DNA of 64,000 bases, taken from the NCBI GenBank assembly GCA_017893485.1, contig CM030366.1, positions 72,637,469-72,701,468 on the forward strand, given 5' to 3'. The notes beneath the pieces were generated by a model. It was not told the DNA's origin. It saw nothing but the letters and a program-made list of their open reading frames with translations, and did not search any database. The stretch is from Hemerocallis citrina. Its lineage: Eukaryota > Streptophyta > Magnoliopsida > Asparagales > Asphodelaceae. The first letter of the stretch is position 1. Each line of letters starts with the position of its first letter. The position numbers were made by a program, and so were the translations under genes. Below are positions 21,659-31,509 of the stretch, in pieces.

Positions 21659-22240
21659 TATTGCTGCTAATTTTGGTGTGGGAGCAAACAGATGAATTGG
21701 TGGAACATTTTGGAAACAATAAAGGCAAACTTGTTGACCTTCACCGGCGTTTGACTGGTTACTTGCCGCTACCGTGAACCTGCAAAAAGTTCGATACACC
21801 GGGCTGAATCCTGGCGACAAACCCTCCGACGCTCTTGTCAGTAATCAGGAAGATTATGAAAGAGATTTATGTGGAAAAAGATTGATTACCTTGTTACGGT
21901 AGGGGGGGAGGGGTATTTATATTCGCCTCAGGGACCCGTTTCGAGATAAGGATTTATATATACTTCCTGATGTTTTTTGGATAAGATGTACAGTTTAAAT
22001 TGTTTCATAGAGATAACCATGAATTTGAATTACTCTTTAAATATCCTGGGCTGGTTTGTAGCGGGCTGCTACCCATACCCAATAGGACCAATCCATTTAT
22101 GGGTTATTGGGCTTTGAAGAAAGACTCACTTTTCCAGTTTAGTCCCGTTTGTAGGTAAAATTACCATTTTACCCCTGAGGATTTTAAGATTCGCGCCCGA
22201 TTTGAACGATACCGATTTAATCCTATTTTTAGCCATATCA
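21659..22240 (-). repeat. LTR L1, shared between E2 and an adjacent 3' fragment
   Basis: 582-bp LTR of the same family as L2 and L3 (ATTGCTGCTAATTTTGGTGT ... TTTTTAGCCATATCA). The terminal TG is mutated to TA at the left. It is flanked on the left by a primer-binding site and on the right by the polypurine-tract side (CGAGCTCCCTACTCC). It therefore sits between two internal regions, as in a tandem or recombined LTR array. Confidence 0.8.
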
Positions 22241-22519
22241 CGAGCTCCCTACTCCCGAAGACTGAGTTTAACAGCCTTTGGGGAGTAGTTTTACTGTTCT
22301 AATTGCGTACGGGATTTTATCGGAGTTCTCGGGGGAGTTGGGATCTGCTCGAGGTGTAACGGTACTTTTCTGAGCTCGTAAAATGCCCAAATTTATTCTC
22401 AGAATTTTCTGGATTTTTTCTGATTTTTTAATTATTTTTCGAATTATATATTCAAGTTTGCGAATTAACAATCTAAATTCAAGAAACTTAATTAAAAATT
22501 CTAAAACATAATTATGAAG
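22241..22519 (-). other. 3' internal fragment next to L1
   Basis: 279 bp that match the sequence just inside L2 (GACTGAGTTTAACA..CCTTTG.GGAGTAG, GGTGTAACGGT, TCTGA..TGTAAAATGCC). It is the inner edge of a 3' LTR region, then is cut at the truncated start of L2. No coding content. Confidence 0.65.
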
Positions 22520-23076
22520 TGTGGGAGCAAACATATGAATTTATGGATTCATTTGGAAACAATAAAGGCAAACCTGTTGATCCTCACCAATGTTTGACTG
22601 TTTCTTACCGTTACCGTGAACCTGCAAAAAGTTTGATATACCGGGATGGATCCCGGTGACGAACCTTCCGATACTCTTGTCAGTATTCAGGAAGATTATT
22701 AAAGAGCTTTATGTGAAAAAGATTGATTACCTTGTTACGGTGGGGGAGAGGTATTTATAGTCGCATTAGGGACCCATTTCGAGATAAGGATTTATCTCTA
22801 CTTCCCCGTGTTTTATGGATAAGATGTAGAGTTTAAACGTTTCATAGAGATAACCATGAATTTGAATTACACTTTAAATATCCTGGGCTGGTTTGTAGCG
22901 GGCTGCTATCCATACCCAATATGATAGATCCGTCCATGGATTATTGGGCTTTGAAGAAAGACCCAGTTTCCATTTCAGACCCGTTTGTAGATAAAATTAC
23001 CATTTTATCCCTGAGAGCTTTAAGATTCGTGCCCGATTTGAATGGTCCTGATTTAATCTTGTTTTTAGCCATATCA
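22520..23076 (-). repeat. LTR L2 (3' LTR of element C, truncated)
   Basis: 557 bp beginning TGTGGGAGCAAACATATGAA, which corresponds to base 19 of L3, and ending TTTTTAGCCATATCA. It carries the same internal blocks (CTTGTTACGGTGGGG, TATTTATAGTCGC, CTGGGCTGGTTTGTAGCGGG). Confidence 0.8.
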
Positions 23077-25124
23077 CGAGCCCCCCACTCCTGATGACTG
23101 AGTTTAACAACCTTTGAGGAGTAGTTTTCTTGTTCAAATGGCATACGAGATTTTATCGGAGTTCTTAAGGGAGCTTGGATCTTGCTCGAGGTGTAACGGT
23201 GATATTCTGAGATTGTAAAATGCCTAAAATTATTCGCAGAATTTTCTAGATTTTTTAGTGATTTTTCCAGATTTTTCTGATTTTTCCCCCAAATTTTAAT
23301 CATTTTTTGAATTTTTTATTCAATTTCTGAATTAAAATAATTAATTATTCTAATTTAATAATTATTATTTTCATAATTTAAAATTATTTTCTGAATTAAA
23401 AATTATTTTCAAAAAATTTAATTAATTTTTCCAATTTTTAAATAGTTAATTCAATTAAATAATTAAATAAATAAATAAATTATTACCTGGATTAATCCCG
23501 ACCATTTGATCGCGATCATACACAAATCTTACAGTGGAGCTTTTTCTTTTCGTTTGCGCTCCGGTGCCATGACTGCTCGGCGACGCTGCCGACCCTCATG
23601 CTCCTGTCGCTACTGGAGCTTGGCGAAAGTGGAGTTCGGTGACGGTGGAGGTCGATGACGGAGCTCGACAACAGAGGAGGTCGACGTGTGATGTCAACGA
23701 GGAGAGGAGCTCGGCAAGGTGTTTGGAGCACGGTGGGTTCTCGATGAGGGGAGAGGAGCTCGGCGAGGTGTTTGGAGCATGGTAGGTTCTCGACGAGGGG
23801 AGCTCGATGCTCATGGCGATGAGGGATCTTGGTGAGAGCGGAGGTGAGGTGGTGAGTTCGTCGAGCATGGCGAAGGAAATGAGCTGGTTCTGCCATGGCG
23901 GAGCTCGTGGGGAAGGAGCTGGCGATGGCCTGGTGGTAGGGCTCGACGATGAAGGAAAGCTTGATGAAGGAGGTCGAGGTGCGCGGTTGAAGAGGGTGAG
24001 GAGTTCGGCTCGAGAGCTTGAGCTTCGACTTCAGAACTCTGCGTCTCGCTGGATGTGACGAGTTCGTCGAGCATGGCAAAGGTGGGCGTTGGAGCTCGAG
24101 GGCAATTTGGAAGGTGGCGAGGTCCGAGGTTGAAGGAGCTGGGTTTTTTTTGTTGTTTGGTGCCAATTCTTGAAGAAGATGAAGGAGACGTGGGAGGGTT
24201 GACGGGTTTGGGCCTATAACGGGTTCAAACCCGACCCGTTAACCCATATATTTTTTTGGCGAATCTGATCCATTGATCGTGTTTGAGCACGAATTTTGAG
24301 GTGGAATTTTTCTCCAATTTGTGCTCCGGTGACAAGAGTGCTCGGATTGTGTTTCCGGACTCAGGTGAGGCTTCGGCAGCTTGACACGTGGCAGTCAATG
24401 GTTGACCGTTGACTCGATCAACGTTGACTCTTTATTTTTTGCTTTAATCACAACCGCTGATCCTGATTTGAGTGTGGATCTTGAGGCAGAGTTTTTCTCT
24501 CATTTCAGGGTCGGTGGCAAGAACGCTCGGCACTTGTTGCCAAAGTCCAGGAGGGCTACACGTGGTGTGTTGACCATTGACTGTTGACCAGTCAACACCA
24601 TTTCTCACATTTGGACGTCGGTGGTAAGAGCGCATGGCGAGAGCTGCCAAGGTCCACGAAGGCTTCAGCGCAGCTATATTGTAACCGACAGTCCAAATGC
24701 TATGGGGGTTGGATTAGGGCATGTGACCCCTCGTTTCGAAGTTGACTCGAAGATCTACAATTTCTATTTAGAAGTTAGCTGAAGAATCACCCTTATTCAT
24801 GGTCAAAATAGTCCCGCAACATCTTTGTCTTCATGAAGTTAAGAAAAGCTTTGTATGACTGTTGAGAAGATCTATTCTTGGAGGCGGGTCTAAGGAGCGT
24901 CTCTAGTGGAGTTAGGATCCGAACTCTCTTAGAAGAAGGCCGCTCGGGCGGCGAGTGCGAGAAGCAACTCTAGGGGAGAATTTTAGCTCTGAACTCGTTT
25001 GGAAGAAGGCCACTCAGGAGGCGAGTGGGGCGAAGAACATCATCAGGCCCTAGGAGAGAGCCGTTTGGGCGACAAGTTTGAGGAGCAACTCTACAGGAGA
25101 GTTGAGTTCCTAACTTGCTTGTTG
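23077..25124 (-). other. Element C 3' internal region, non-coding with degenerate repeats
   Basis: About 2 kb with an AT-rich part (23220-23500), then GC-rich sequence with local duplications. GAGGAGCTCGGCGAGGTGTTTGGAGCA occurs twice near 23712 and 23755, with AAGGTGTTTGGAGCACGG variants. Two degenerate copies of a roughly 190-bp block containing TTGAC clusters follow, and then an AGAAGGCCGCTCGGGCGGCGAG-type repeat (24940-25070). A 216-codon minus-strand frame at 23516-24166 runs through the duplications; it is compositionally odd and I do not consider it a gene. Confidence 0.5.
24381..24596. promoter_or_regulatory. Two clusters of TTGAC (W-box core) motifs
   Basis: TTGAC or GTCAA occurs five times within 24381-24428 and four times within about 24570-24595, including TTGACCGTTGAC and the palindromic TTGACCAGTCAA. 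TTGAC is the core bound by WRKY factors. The clusters sit in the two halves of a degenerate roughly 190-bp duplication in the 3' region of element C. Regulatory function is inference only. Confidence 0.4.
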
Positions 25125-25640
25125 CAAAATTTCACCAGTAGTGGGAGTAGTATGAATGTTCGTTTTGAGCTCCGAAACCGCATACTTGCAAGCTGTGAGG
25201 GCAATTTTCGAACCATGATTGTGAACTCCGAACTAGTTGTTATAGGATTATCAACAGTTGTGGGAGAAATTTCTATTGGTGAGCCACTTTGTACAAGCTT
25301 GTTCGCAAGTAGCTAAAGTAGCATCGAACCAAGTTTTGGACTCCGAACTTGTTATTAAGAGAGTTTCAACAGTTGTGGGAGCAATTCCGAATGGTGAGAT
25401 ACTTTGTACATTGCTTGTGCGCAAGTATTAAAAGTAACATCGAACCAAGTGTTGGACTTCGAACTTGTTATTTGAGGGGTTTAACGAATTGTAAAAGCAA
25501 TTCCGAATGGTGAGATGCCCTGCACTTGCTTATTTGCAAGCGGCTAAAGTAGCGTCGAACCAAATGTTGTACCCCGAACTGGTTTTTTGAGCTTAGTAAG
25601 TTGTGGGAGCAGCCCCTGTAGGACAAGCTGGACTCCGAAC
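25125..25640. repeat. About 114-bp tandem repeat of element C (4-5 units)
   Basis: Units with CAACAGTTGTGGGAG, GGTGAG.TACTTTGTAC, CAAGTAGCTAAAGTAGC, ATCGAACCAAGTGTTGGACT and CCGAACTTGTTATT at about 114-bp spacing. Same family as in E2 and B. The first unit, near 25130-25240, is degenerate. Confidence 0.85.
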
Positions 25641-25865
25641 TTACCATTTAACGAGTTGTCAATGTGACTCAAAGAGATAGGAATGAGGCAAATGCAATAA
25701 TTTTCAATAGAAAAAAGCTATGTTTTATTGAGTTAAAGTAAGTGGCCGCTTCAATGGGCAAGCCATTATTACATGCTTTTTGGCTGTGTTACAAGCATTG
25801 GCCTTATTGAAAACTGAAATCCTACTTCTACGATAGGGTGAAGGCCTCTTAGGAGGAGTTTGGTT

Positions 25866-27370
25866 CTCCCCCTATTGGACCTCCATGGATAAGGTAGAGG
25901 ACGTCCCCTGGTTCGGAATCTTGGAACTCGGCGGGCCTCTTTGTTCGCTTGTAGGCTCCTCAGGGTAGAAGATCGGCCTCGTCTTTTCGGAAGAACTTGG
26001 CCAGGTGTCCCCGCTATATGAGTTCTTCGATCTCCTCTTTAAGAGCCCAACAATCATTCGTGTCGTGGCTGTAGTCCCTATGAAAGCGGCACCACTTATC
26101 CCTGTTTCTTTTCTTGCTAGGGGTATTCATTTTAGGGGGACCGCGAAGTAGCCCGTCCATGTCCACCTCCATAAGAACTACTGATATACTAGCATTGGGG
26201 GGGGGGGGAACATCTCAAAATGAGGAGCTGGGCGGCGCTGGCCATTATTGTCCTTCTGGAATTTTTGGGACCCTTTCTTCGCTTGTTTTCCTCTGTTTGT
26301 TACCGGAAGATGACTCCTCTTGACTGAGGGTTGAGAGCTTCTTCAGCTCGGATGTACTTCTCGCTCCTAAGCAGGAGTTCTGAGAAGTCCCGATGAGGCT
26401 TCTTGGCAAGGGACGCCTTGAGGTTGGCATTAGTGACGTTGTACCTGAATGCCGCAGAGGCTACTGATTGGTTGAGGGAAGCAATAGACCCAGCTTCGGT
26501 AGTAAAGATTCGGACGTAGTCTCTTAGGCATTCACCCATTCTTTGGCTGAGGACTATCAATGACGCACTCATTTTCTCAGCTCGGCGACTGCCCACGAAG
26601 TGGGTGAGGAAGAGCTCATCAAACTGTTAGATCGAGAAGATGGAGGCGGGGTTAGACGGGAGTACCACTCTCGCGCTGGTCCCCTCAATGTTGATGGGAA
26701 GGCCTTGCAGAGGACCGCATCCGAGGCTTGATGAATCATCATGAGAGTTTTAAAACTCTCAATATGATCGGCCGGGTCTGACTCCCCATTGTAGAATTCA
26801 AAGCGGGGCGGCCTAAAGGCTTCGGGGACCGAAGCTTCCATGATGGCCCCAGAGAAGGGGGTCTGCTTGGGCAGAACCTATTGGCCCATTGTTCTTGTTC
26901 GGAATTTATCTTGTTAAGGGACCTCTCCATCTCGTGGAGACGGTGACGGACCAAGTCATCCCTGGGACTCTCCTTCATGAGTGGCGGTATGGCGAGGGTT
27001 AGGGGCATGATGATCCTGAATTGTGGCAATATTAAGAGCTCGCATGATATCTTTTTTGAAGTTCTAGAGCTCAGCCCGAGTGACTGGTGCCCCTCTAGCC
27101 CGGCGATCCCTAGGTGTGGCTCGGCTTACTGGAGTATGACTTCTCCGCCGATGACATTGAAGGGACTCTCTTTGCCTCCTCGCAAGAGGGGATCTTCTGG
27201 TCCTCGGTCTACGGGGGGTCCGGACTTTTAAGGCCCCTGGGTGCTCAGGTTGATGGACTCCCTCAAGGGCTTGCCATCTATTCAAGCGAGTTCGGAGGTC
27301 AAACCCCTGCTGGCGGTTAACAATTACTTGACGGAGATCCTGCTCGGGTGGGCTTTGAGAAGCCATAGAG
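25866..27370 (-). pseudogene. Element C gag, decayed
   Basis: Minus-strand gag in broken frames. The N-terminal part holds Arg/Ser-rich text and a GAPVTRAELQN-like segment. The gag core has PPRFEFYNGESDPADHIESF, HQASDAVLCKAFPSTLRGPA with REWYSRL, and FSELLLRSEKYIRAEE. The zinc-knuckle-like end reads CRFHRDYSHDTNDC (Cys-His-His-Cys), then LIHGGPIGGE. The order and text match gag residues about 290-640 of the B polyprotein. A frameshift lies at the SRL..PPPSS join near 26640. Sequence stops near 25866, where the 3' non-coding text starts. Confidence 0.8.
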
Positions 27371-27630
27371 TCAACTGAAGGATTTTGGACAGAGACATGG
27401 TTATGAAGAGGATGTTGCTTTGGACGACTCCAACGAGAGCCCCCCTGGGCAGCCCCCCATGACCCTGGAGGGGCCTGTTAAGGAAGAGGCTGTTGAGGAA
27501 GAACATCTTGGACTGGAGGAGGAGTAAGAGGAGTGGCTCTTCGGCTGGAGGCCGCTGCCTTCCCCTTCCCTTTCGAATGCATGATTTGAAACTACTTTTG
27601 CTGATGAAGTAAGGTTGGATTTCTTTTTTG

Positions 27631-27649
27631 TTTCCCAAAGACGACGCCA
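27631..27649 (-). other. Primer-binding site of element C
   Basis: Minus-strand TGGCGTCGTCTTTGGGAAA, three bases inside LTR L3; one change from the E2 site. It defines L3 as the 5' LTR of a minus-strand element. Confidence 0.7.
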
Positions 27650-27652
27650 ATC

Positions 27653-28231
27653 TGTTGCTGCTAATTTTGGTGTGGGAGCAAACAGATGAATTTGTGGATA
27701 CTTTTGAAAACAATAAAGTCAACCTGTTGACCTTCACCGGCGTTTGACTGGTTTCTTGCCGCTACCGTGAACCTGCGAAAACATCGATACACCGGGATGG
27801 ATCCCGTCGACGAACCCTCCGACGCTCTAGTCAGTAATCAGAAAGATTATGAAAGAGTTTTATGTGGAAAAAGATTGATTACCTTGTTACGGTGTGGGGA
27901 GAGGGATATTTACAGTCGCCTTAGGGACCCGTTTCGAGATAAGGATTTATCTCTACTTTCCGATGTTTTTTGGATAAGATGTAGAGTTTAATCGTTTCAA
28001 AGAGATAACCATGAATGTGAATTACTCTTTAAATATCCTGGGCTGGTTTGTAGCGGGCTGCTACCCATACCCATTAGGACAGATCCGTTTATGGTTTATT
28101 GGGATTTGAAGAAAGAACCATTTCCCATTTCAAACCTGTTTGTAGGTGAAATTACTATTTTATCCCTGAGAGCTTTAAGATTCGTGCCCGATTTGAATGT
28201 TCCTGATTTAATCCTATTTTTATCCATATCA
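27653..28231 (-). repeat. LTR L3 (5' LTR of element C)
   Basis: 579 bp, TGTTGCTGCTAATTTTGG ... TTTATCCATATCA, roughly 90 percent like L1 by eye. It is flanked on the left by the primer-binding site and on the right by copia reverse-transcriptase sequence. Confidence 0.85.
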
Positions 28232-29160
28232 GTTGATGATATGATTATTATTGGGGACGATCCTGTAGACATTGCCTCTACACAGAAGTACCTTCATCAG
28301 CAGTTCCATATAAAAGATCTTGGCATATAACGCTACATTCTGGGCCTAGAGATTACCCATGGGTCTTGGGGGATACTTATTTCTCAATAGAAATACACAT
28401 CGGATATTATGTCCGATGCTTGTCGCTCTGAAGTCGATCGACCGACTCTCCCTTAAAGAGTCATGTGAAACTTCGTCCCACAGATGGTGAGCCACTTCCT
28501 GACCCAACTAGATACAAACAGATTGTTGGACAACATGTCTACTTATGCATGACCAGACACGATATTGCCCATGCAGTCAGTATTGTGATTCAGTTTGTTT
28601 CTGCTCCAACATCAGTTCACTACAGTGCACTTCTTCGGATCCTCAGATATCTTCGGGGCACTATCACTCGCACATTATTCATGCCCTCCACATCCAACCA
28701 GAGCTCTGCATGTATTCTGCTTCAGATTGGGCGGGTGATCCTACCACCAGATGGTCTACCACAGGTTTCTGTCTATTTCTTGGTGATTCATTAATCTCGT
28801 GGCGAAGCAAGAAATAGGCAGTTGTAGCATGTTCTTCAACCGAAGCTGAGTACAGAGCAGTGGTAGCCACTACTAGAGAAATTGTTCATGTTCATTGGCT
28901 ATTATTAGATATGGGTGTAACTCTCACCGGCGCTACTCCTCTTCATTGTGATAACCGGAGTGCATTGCACATTGCAAGCTACCCGGTCTTTCATGAGCGA
29001 ACAAAGCACATAGAGATAGATTGCCATTATGTTTGTGAGCGCTTTGAAGCATGCTCTGTTACTTGTTCACAGCAGACAGCAGACTTCTTCACCAATTCTC
29101 ATAATATTCAGAGATTTCGTTATTTGGTAGGCAAACTCGCACTGTTCGACCCATTGTGAG
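28232..29160 (+). pseudogene. Ty1/copia pol remnant (RT end and RNase H)
   Basis: Starts in the middle of the reverse-transcriptase active-site block: LTR L3 is followed by VDDMIIIGDDP. Then come STQKYLHQQFHIKDLG, a stop, YILGLEI and several frame breaks. RNase H text follows: [36 protein letters not shown], then ACSSTEAEYRAVVATTREIV and LHCDNRSALHIASYPVFHER, KHIEIDCHYV. It ends LVGKLALFDPL with TGA at 29157-29159. The 5' half lies beyond the inserted Tat-type elements and is not in the window. Confidence 0.88.
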
Positions 29161-29172
29161 TTTGTGAGGAGG

Positions 29173-29743
29173 TGTTTGATATTGTATTATATATATTTAC
29201 TAGGTTTGCCCGTTGACACGTGCCTACGGCACGTCTTCGAAACGGTACACCTTATTTGATCATATAAAATAGTTTTGGAGGTCCAGCAAATTAATTGAAG
29301 TAGCAAACATAGAGCAAAAGAACATATTATATGATTTTTTTTTGAATTATTTTTAAAGTTTTTAAAATTTTAATTTTTTTAGTTTTTTAATTTTTAAAAA
29401 AATTTAAATTTTTTATTTTCTTAATTTTTTGAATTGAAGAGGGATGGAGAGAGAAAAAAAGTTTTGAGTGGGGATTTGAATTTGAGTTTTGGGAGAAAAG
29501 TTTTGGGGGGAACTTTTGGGGGGAAAATATGTTTTGTGGGGTTAGATCTGGACCTTTAATTTTTGGAAGGATTGAAGGAGAGCCACTTGATAGCTTTCTT
29601 TGTGTTTTATTATATAGATTCCCCTATCGGATATGTATCAGTATAGTATTTGGTTCTCTCCTATATATAAGAGTCATTGTACATAGTTATATTCAATCCC
29701 AATAATCCAATCATATTTTTCAATCTCTCTATTAACCTTAACA
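29173..29743 (+). repeat. Copia 3' LTR split by a Helitron
   Basis: Begins TGTTTGATATTG after the purine-rich GTGAGGAGG and ends TTAACCTTAACA. Removing the Helitron at 29200-29618 leaves about 152 bp, containing TCTCCTATATATAAGAG (TATA-like). It is followed by PPR-like sequence beginning GTTGACTTG, so the copia element sat inside the PPR gene. Confidence 0.7.
29200..29618 (-). mobile_element. Non-autonomous Helitron H1
   Basis: On the minus strand it starts TCTATATAATAAAACACAAA and ends with the hairpin GACGTGCCGTAGGCACGTG, then TCAACGGGCAAACCTAG. The 5' TC, a GC-rich hairpin about a dozen bases before the end, the terminal CTAG, and insertion between A and T without target duplication are all Helitron hallmarks. 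419 bp, no coding capacity. H2, at 36786-37383, is a related copy. Confidence 0.82.
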
Positions 29744-30267
29744 GTTGACTTGTTGCCACAATGAGTACTTCGCTTATCGAAATGTACTCAAATGTGGATG
29801 TGTCAATTTAGCATGACAACTATTTGATAGAATGACTGAGAAAGTTGCTAAGGTGTGGAGCTCAATGATTGCAGGTCTTACAGCTCATGGGCATGCTGAA
29901 GGTGCACTAGGATTGTTCGATTCAATGAAAAGTGCGGCTGTTAGCCAGATGGAGTCACCTTCCTTAGTGTGTAGAGCGCTTTAGGCATGCCGGATTGGTA
30001 AACAAAGGGTTGGGATACTTTGAATCAATGAAGAGGAAACATGGGATAAAACCTTAGAGTGGAACATTGTGGGTGCATAATAGATCTTCTTATTAGAGCC
30101 GGGTGCCTAACAGAAGCTTTAAAGTTTATAAACTTGATGGAGGTTGATGCCAACCCTACAATTTGGAGGAGTGTCCTGAGTTATTGTAGGCCGAAGTTGG
30201 ATGTGGAGATGGCGGAGATTGCGGTGGAGAATTTGAGGAAGCTAAGGTCTGGTCACCGTGGGGACAC
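29744..30267 (+). pseudogene. PPR protein gene remnant
   Basis: Frame-broken remnant of a PLS-class pentatricopeptide repeat gene. The text runs STSLIEMYS.CGCVN, RMTEKVAKVWSSMIAGLTAH, GHAEGALGLFDSMKSA, then HGIKP and the open segment EHCGCIIDLLIRAGCLTEAL, EVDANPTIWRSVLSYC, VENLRKLRSGHRGD. This is the usual end-repeat plus E-motif arrangement of organelle RNA-processing PPR proteins. It has internal stops and frameshifts, is cut upstream by the copia LTR, and is cut downstream, in SGHRGD, by the chromovirus 5' LTR. I do not find its continuation on the far side of that element. Confidence 0.82.
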
Positions 30268-30709
30268 TGATGCAGATGAGGGGGAATGCTCAGGTGCAGG
30301 TGTGGTGTATTAAGGGAGAGCAGATGCAGGTGAGGTGTGTGAAGCGAGAGCAGACTGCCAATGCAAAGGGGCCTGATACACTTGGTGCAGGTGCACACAA
30401 ATCGACTCGAGTCAAGAGCCAACCACAGTACCTAAAGGATTTTATAATGTAGGCTGTAACAGAATAGTGGCTGGAAACTTTAGATATTTGATTGAAGTTT
30501 GTTAGGAATGTATGGGTGAAATTGATCCATTGTAAAAGTATAAATAAGGGGTTTTAAGCTGTAAGAAGGTTATGGAATTGATCAAATACTCTTATCTATC
30601 TTCTTGATTTCTTTCTCAAAGTCTCTGTTCTTCCCCAAATCTTCCGAAATCATCTATTTTTCCCAAATTCAAGCCTCTTCCATTCAAATTAGTTAGCATC
30701 ACCGTATCA
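30268..30709 (+). repeat. Chromovirus A 5' LTR
   Basis: 442 bp, TGATGCAGATGAGGGGGAAT ... CACCGTATCA. A TATAAATA box lies at 30539-30546, followed by a pyrimidine-rich leader (TTGATTTCTTTCTCAAAG). The 3' copy starts at 54061. Confidence 0.85.
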
Positions 30710-30725
30710 ATTGGTGCTTTCACCG
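30710..30725 (+). other. Primer-binding site of chromovirus A
   Basis: ATTGGTGCTTTCACCG follows the LTR end directly. The TGGTGCTTTCA core is used by several plant chromovirus groups; the tRNA is not assigned here. Confidence 0.6.
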
Positions 30726-30735
30726 AATTGAATTC

Positions 30736-31509
30736 ATGGCAGAAGGTCGGCAATCAGTAGATGATGCAACAAGATGGCGATTAGTGGTGCACGATGCGAT
30801 CGCAGGGATGAAAGAATCAGCAAAAAGTCATGGCAATCAATTGCAGGGATTGTTCCTGGCAATGGAGGAGCAAGCTCAACGAAGCCAGGAGCAGCAAGGA
30901 ATTCTATCAGATCTAATGCTTCGTTTTATAGTCTTTGATACTAAGTTCGATAATCTCTCTAATCGATCGCAAGGGAAGGATGAAACTCTGATCACTGTAA
31001 GATCTTCTTCAACTCATCAAGATTTCCATGGTAAGAACCCTAGATTAGATTTTCCGCGGTTTGAGGGTGAAAATCCATTGGGGTGGCTCTTTAAGGCAAA
31101 TCAATTTTTCCACTATCACAAAACACCAATGAATCAGCGATTAGATATTGCGTCCTTCTATATTGATGGACGAGCATTGGCGTGGTTTCAACATAAATTT
31201 GACAATAGAGAGTTTCGGGATTGGGGTGACTTTGTTAGGCAATTGGATTGTAGATTTGGTCCTTCTACCTATGTTGATCATGCAGGACTCTTGTTCAAGT
31301 TGTCCCAAACATCAACGTTAGTTGCATATCAAGATGAGTTTGATGTATTGGTTAACAAAACCAAAGGTTTAAGTGAATCTACGATCCTGAGTTGTTATAT
31401 ATCAGGATTAAAGCCTGAGATTCGCAGAGAAATTATGGCGCATAAACCTTCTTCCTTGGCTGACGCTATAGGCTTAACTAGGCTACAAGATGAGAAGTTT
31501 AAGATATAA
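30736..31509 (+). CDS. Chromovirus A gag
   Basis: 257-codon open frame starting at a good ATG 26 bp after the LTR. Residues about 20-80 are helical and Gln/Glu-rich. The gag core begins at PRLDFPRFEGENPLGWLFKA and continues with RLDIASFYIDGRALAWFQ, FVRQLDCRFGPS and a Y.DEFD.L segment; this order is typical of plant chromovirus gag, which forms the virus-like particle. The frame ends early at KFKI-stop. The following sequence in another frame continues the protein (TAVHKGGGYRPSWQQLPPS), so a 1-bp frameshift separates gag from pol. Confidence 0.85.
   Translation: MAEGRQSVDDATRWRLVVHDAIAGMKESAKSHGNQLQGLFLAMEEQAQRSQEQQGILSDLMLRFIVFDTKFDNLSNRSQGKDETLITVRSSSTHQDFHGKNPRLDFPRFEGENPLGWLFKANQFFHYHKTPMNQRLDIASFYIDGRALAWFQHKFDNREFRDWGDFVRQLDCRFGPSTYVDHAGLLFKLSQTSTLVAYQDEFDVLVNKTKGLSESTILSCYISGLKPEIRREIMAHKPSSLADAIGLTRLQDEKFKI

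Larger units (their letters stand above)
17279..22240 (-). mobile_element. E2: rearranged Tat-type Ty3/gypsy element
   Basis: Minus-strand relative of E1, B and C. Reading leftwards: 5' LTR (22240-21659), primer-binding site, RNase H and integrase (21635-19643), a 114-bp tandem array, and two antisense accessory ORFs. It is cut at 17279 by the Athila LTR. Gag, protease and reverse transcriptase are absent: the leader sequence GGGAAAC just past the primer-binding site is joined straight to RNase H. The 3' LTR is not in the window. Confidence 0.75.
22520..28231 (-). mobile_element. C: gag-only Tat-type derivative
   Basis: LTR L2 (left, 22520-23076) and LTR L3 (right, 27653-28231) flank an internal region with the polypurine side at the left, tandem repeats, a decayed gag and a primer-binding site at the right, all in minus orientation. 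Protease, reverse transcriptase, RNase H, integrase and the accessory ORFs are missing: gag text ends near 25866 and the 3' non-coding text begins at once. L3 ends TATCA and is followed by copia sequence (GTTGATGAT), so the right edge is an insertion into a copia reverse-transcriptase gene. L2 lacks its first 18 bp. Confidence 0.75.

Noticed and set aside
23516..24166. 216-codon minus-strand frame in element C
   Set aside because: Runs through local duplications, has Ser/Pro/His-rich repetitive composition and no counterpart in B or E2.
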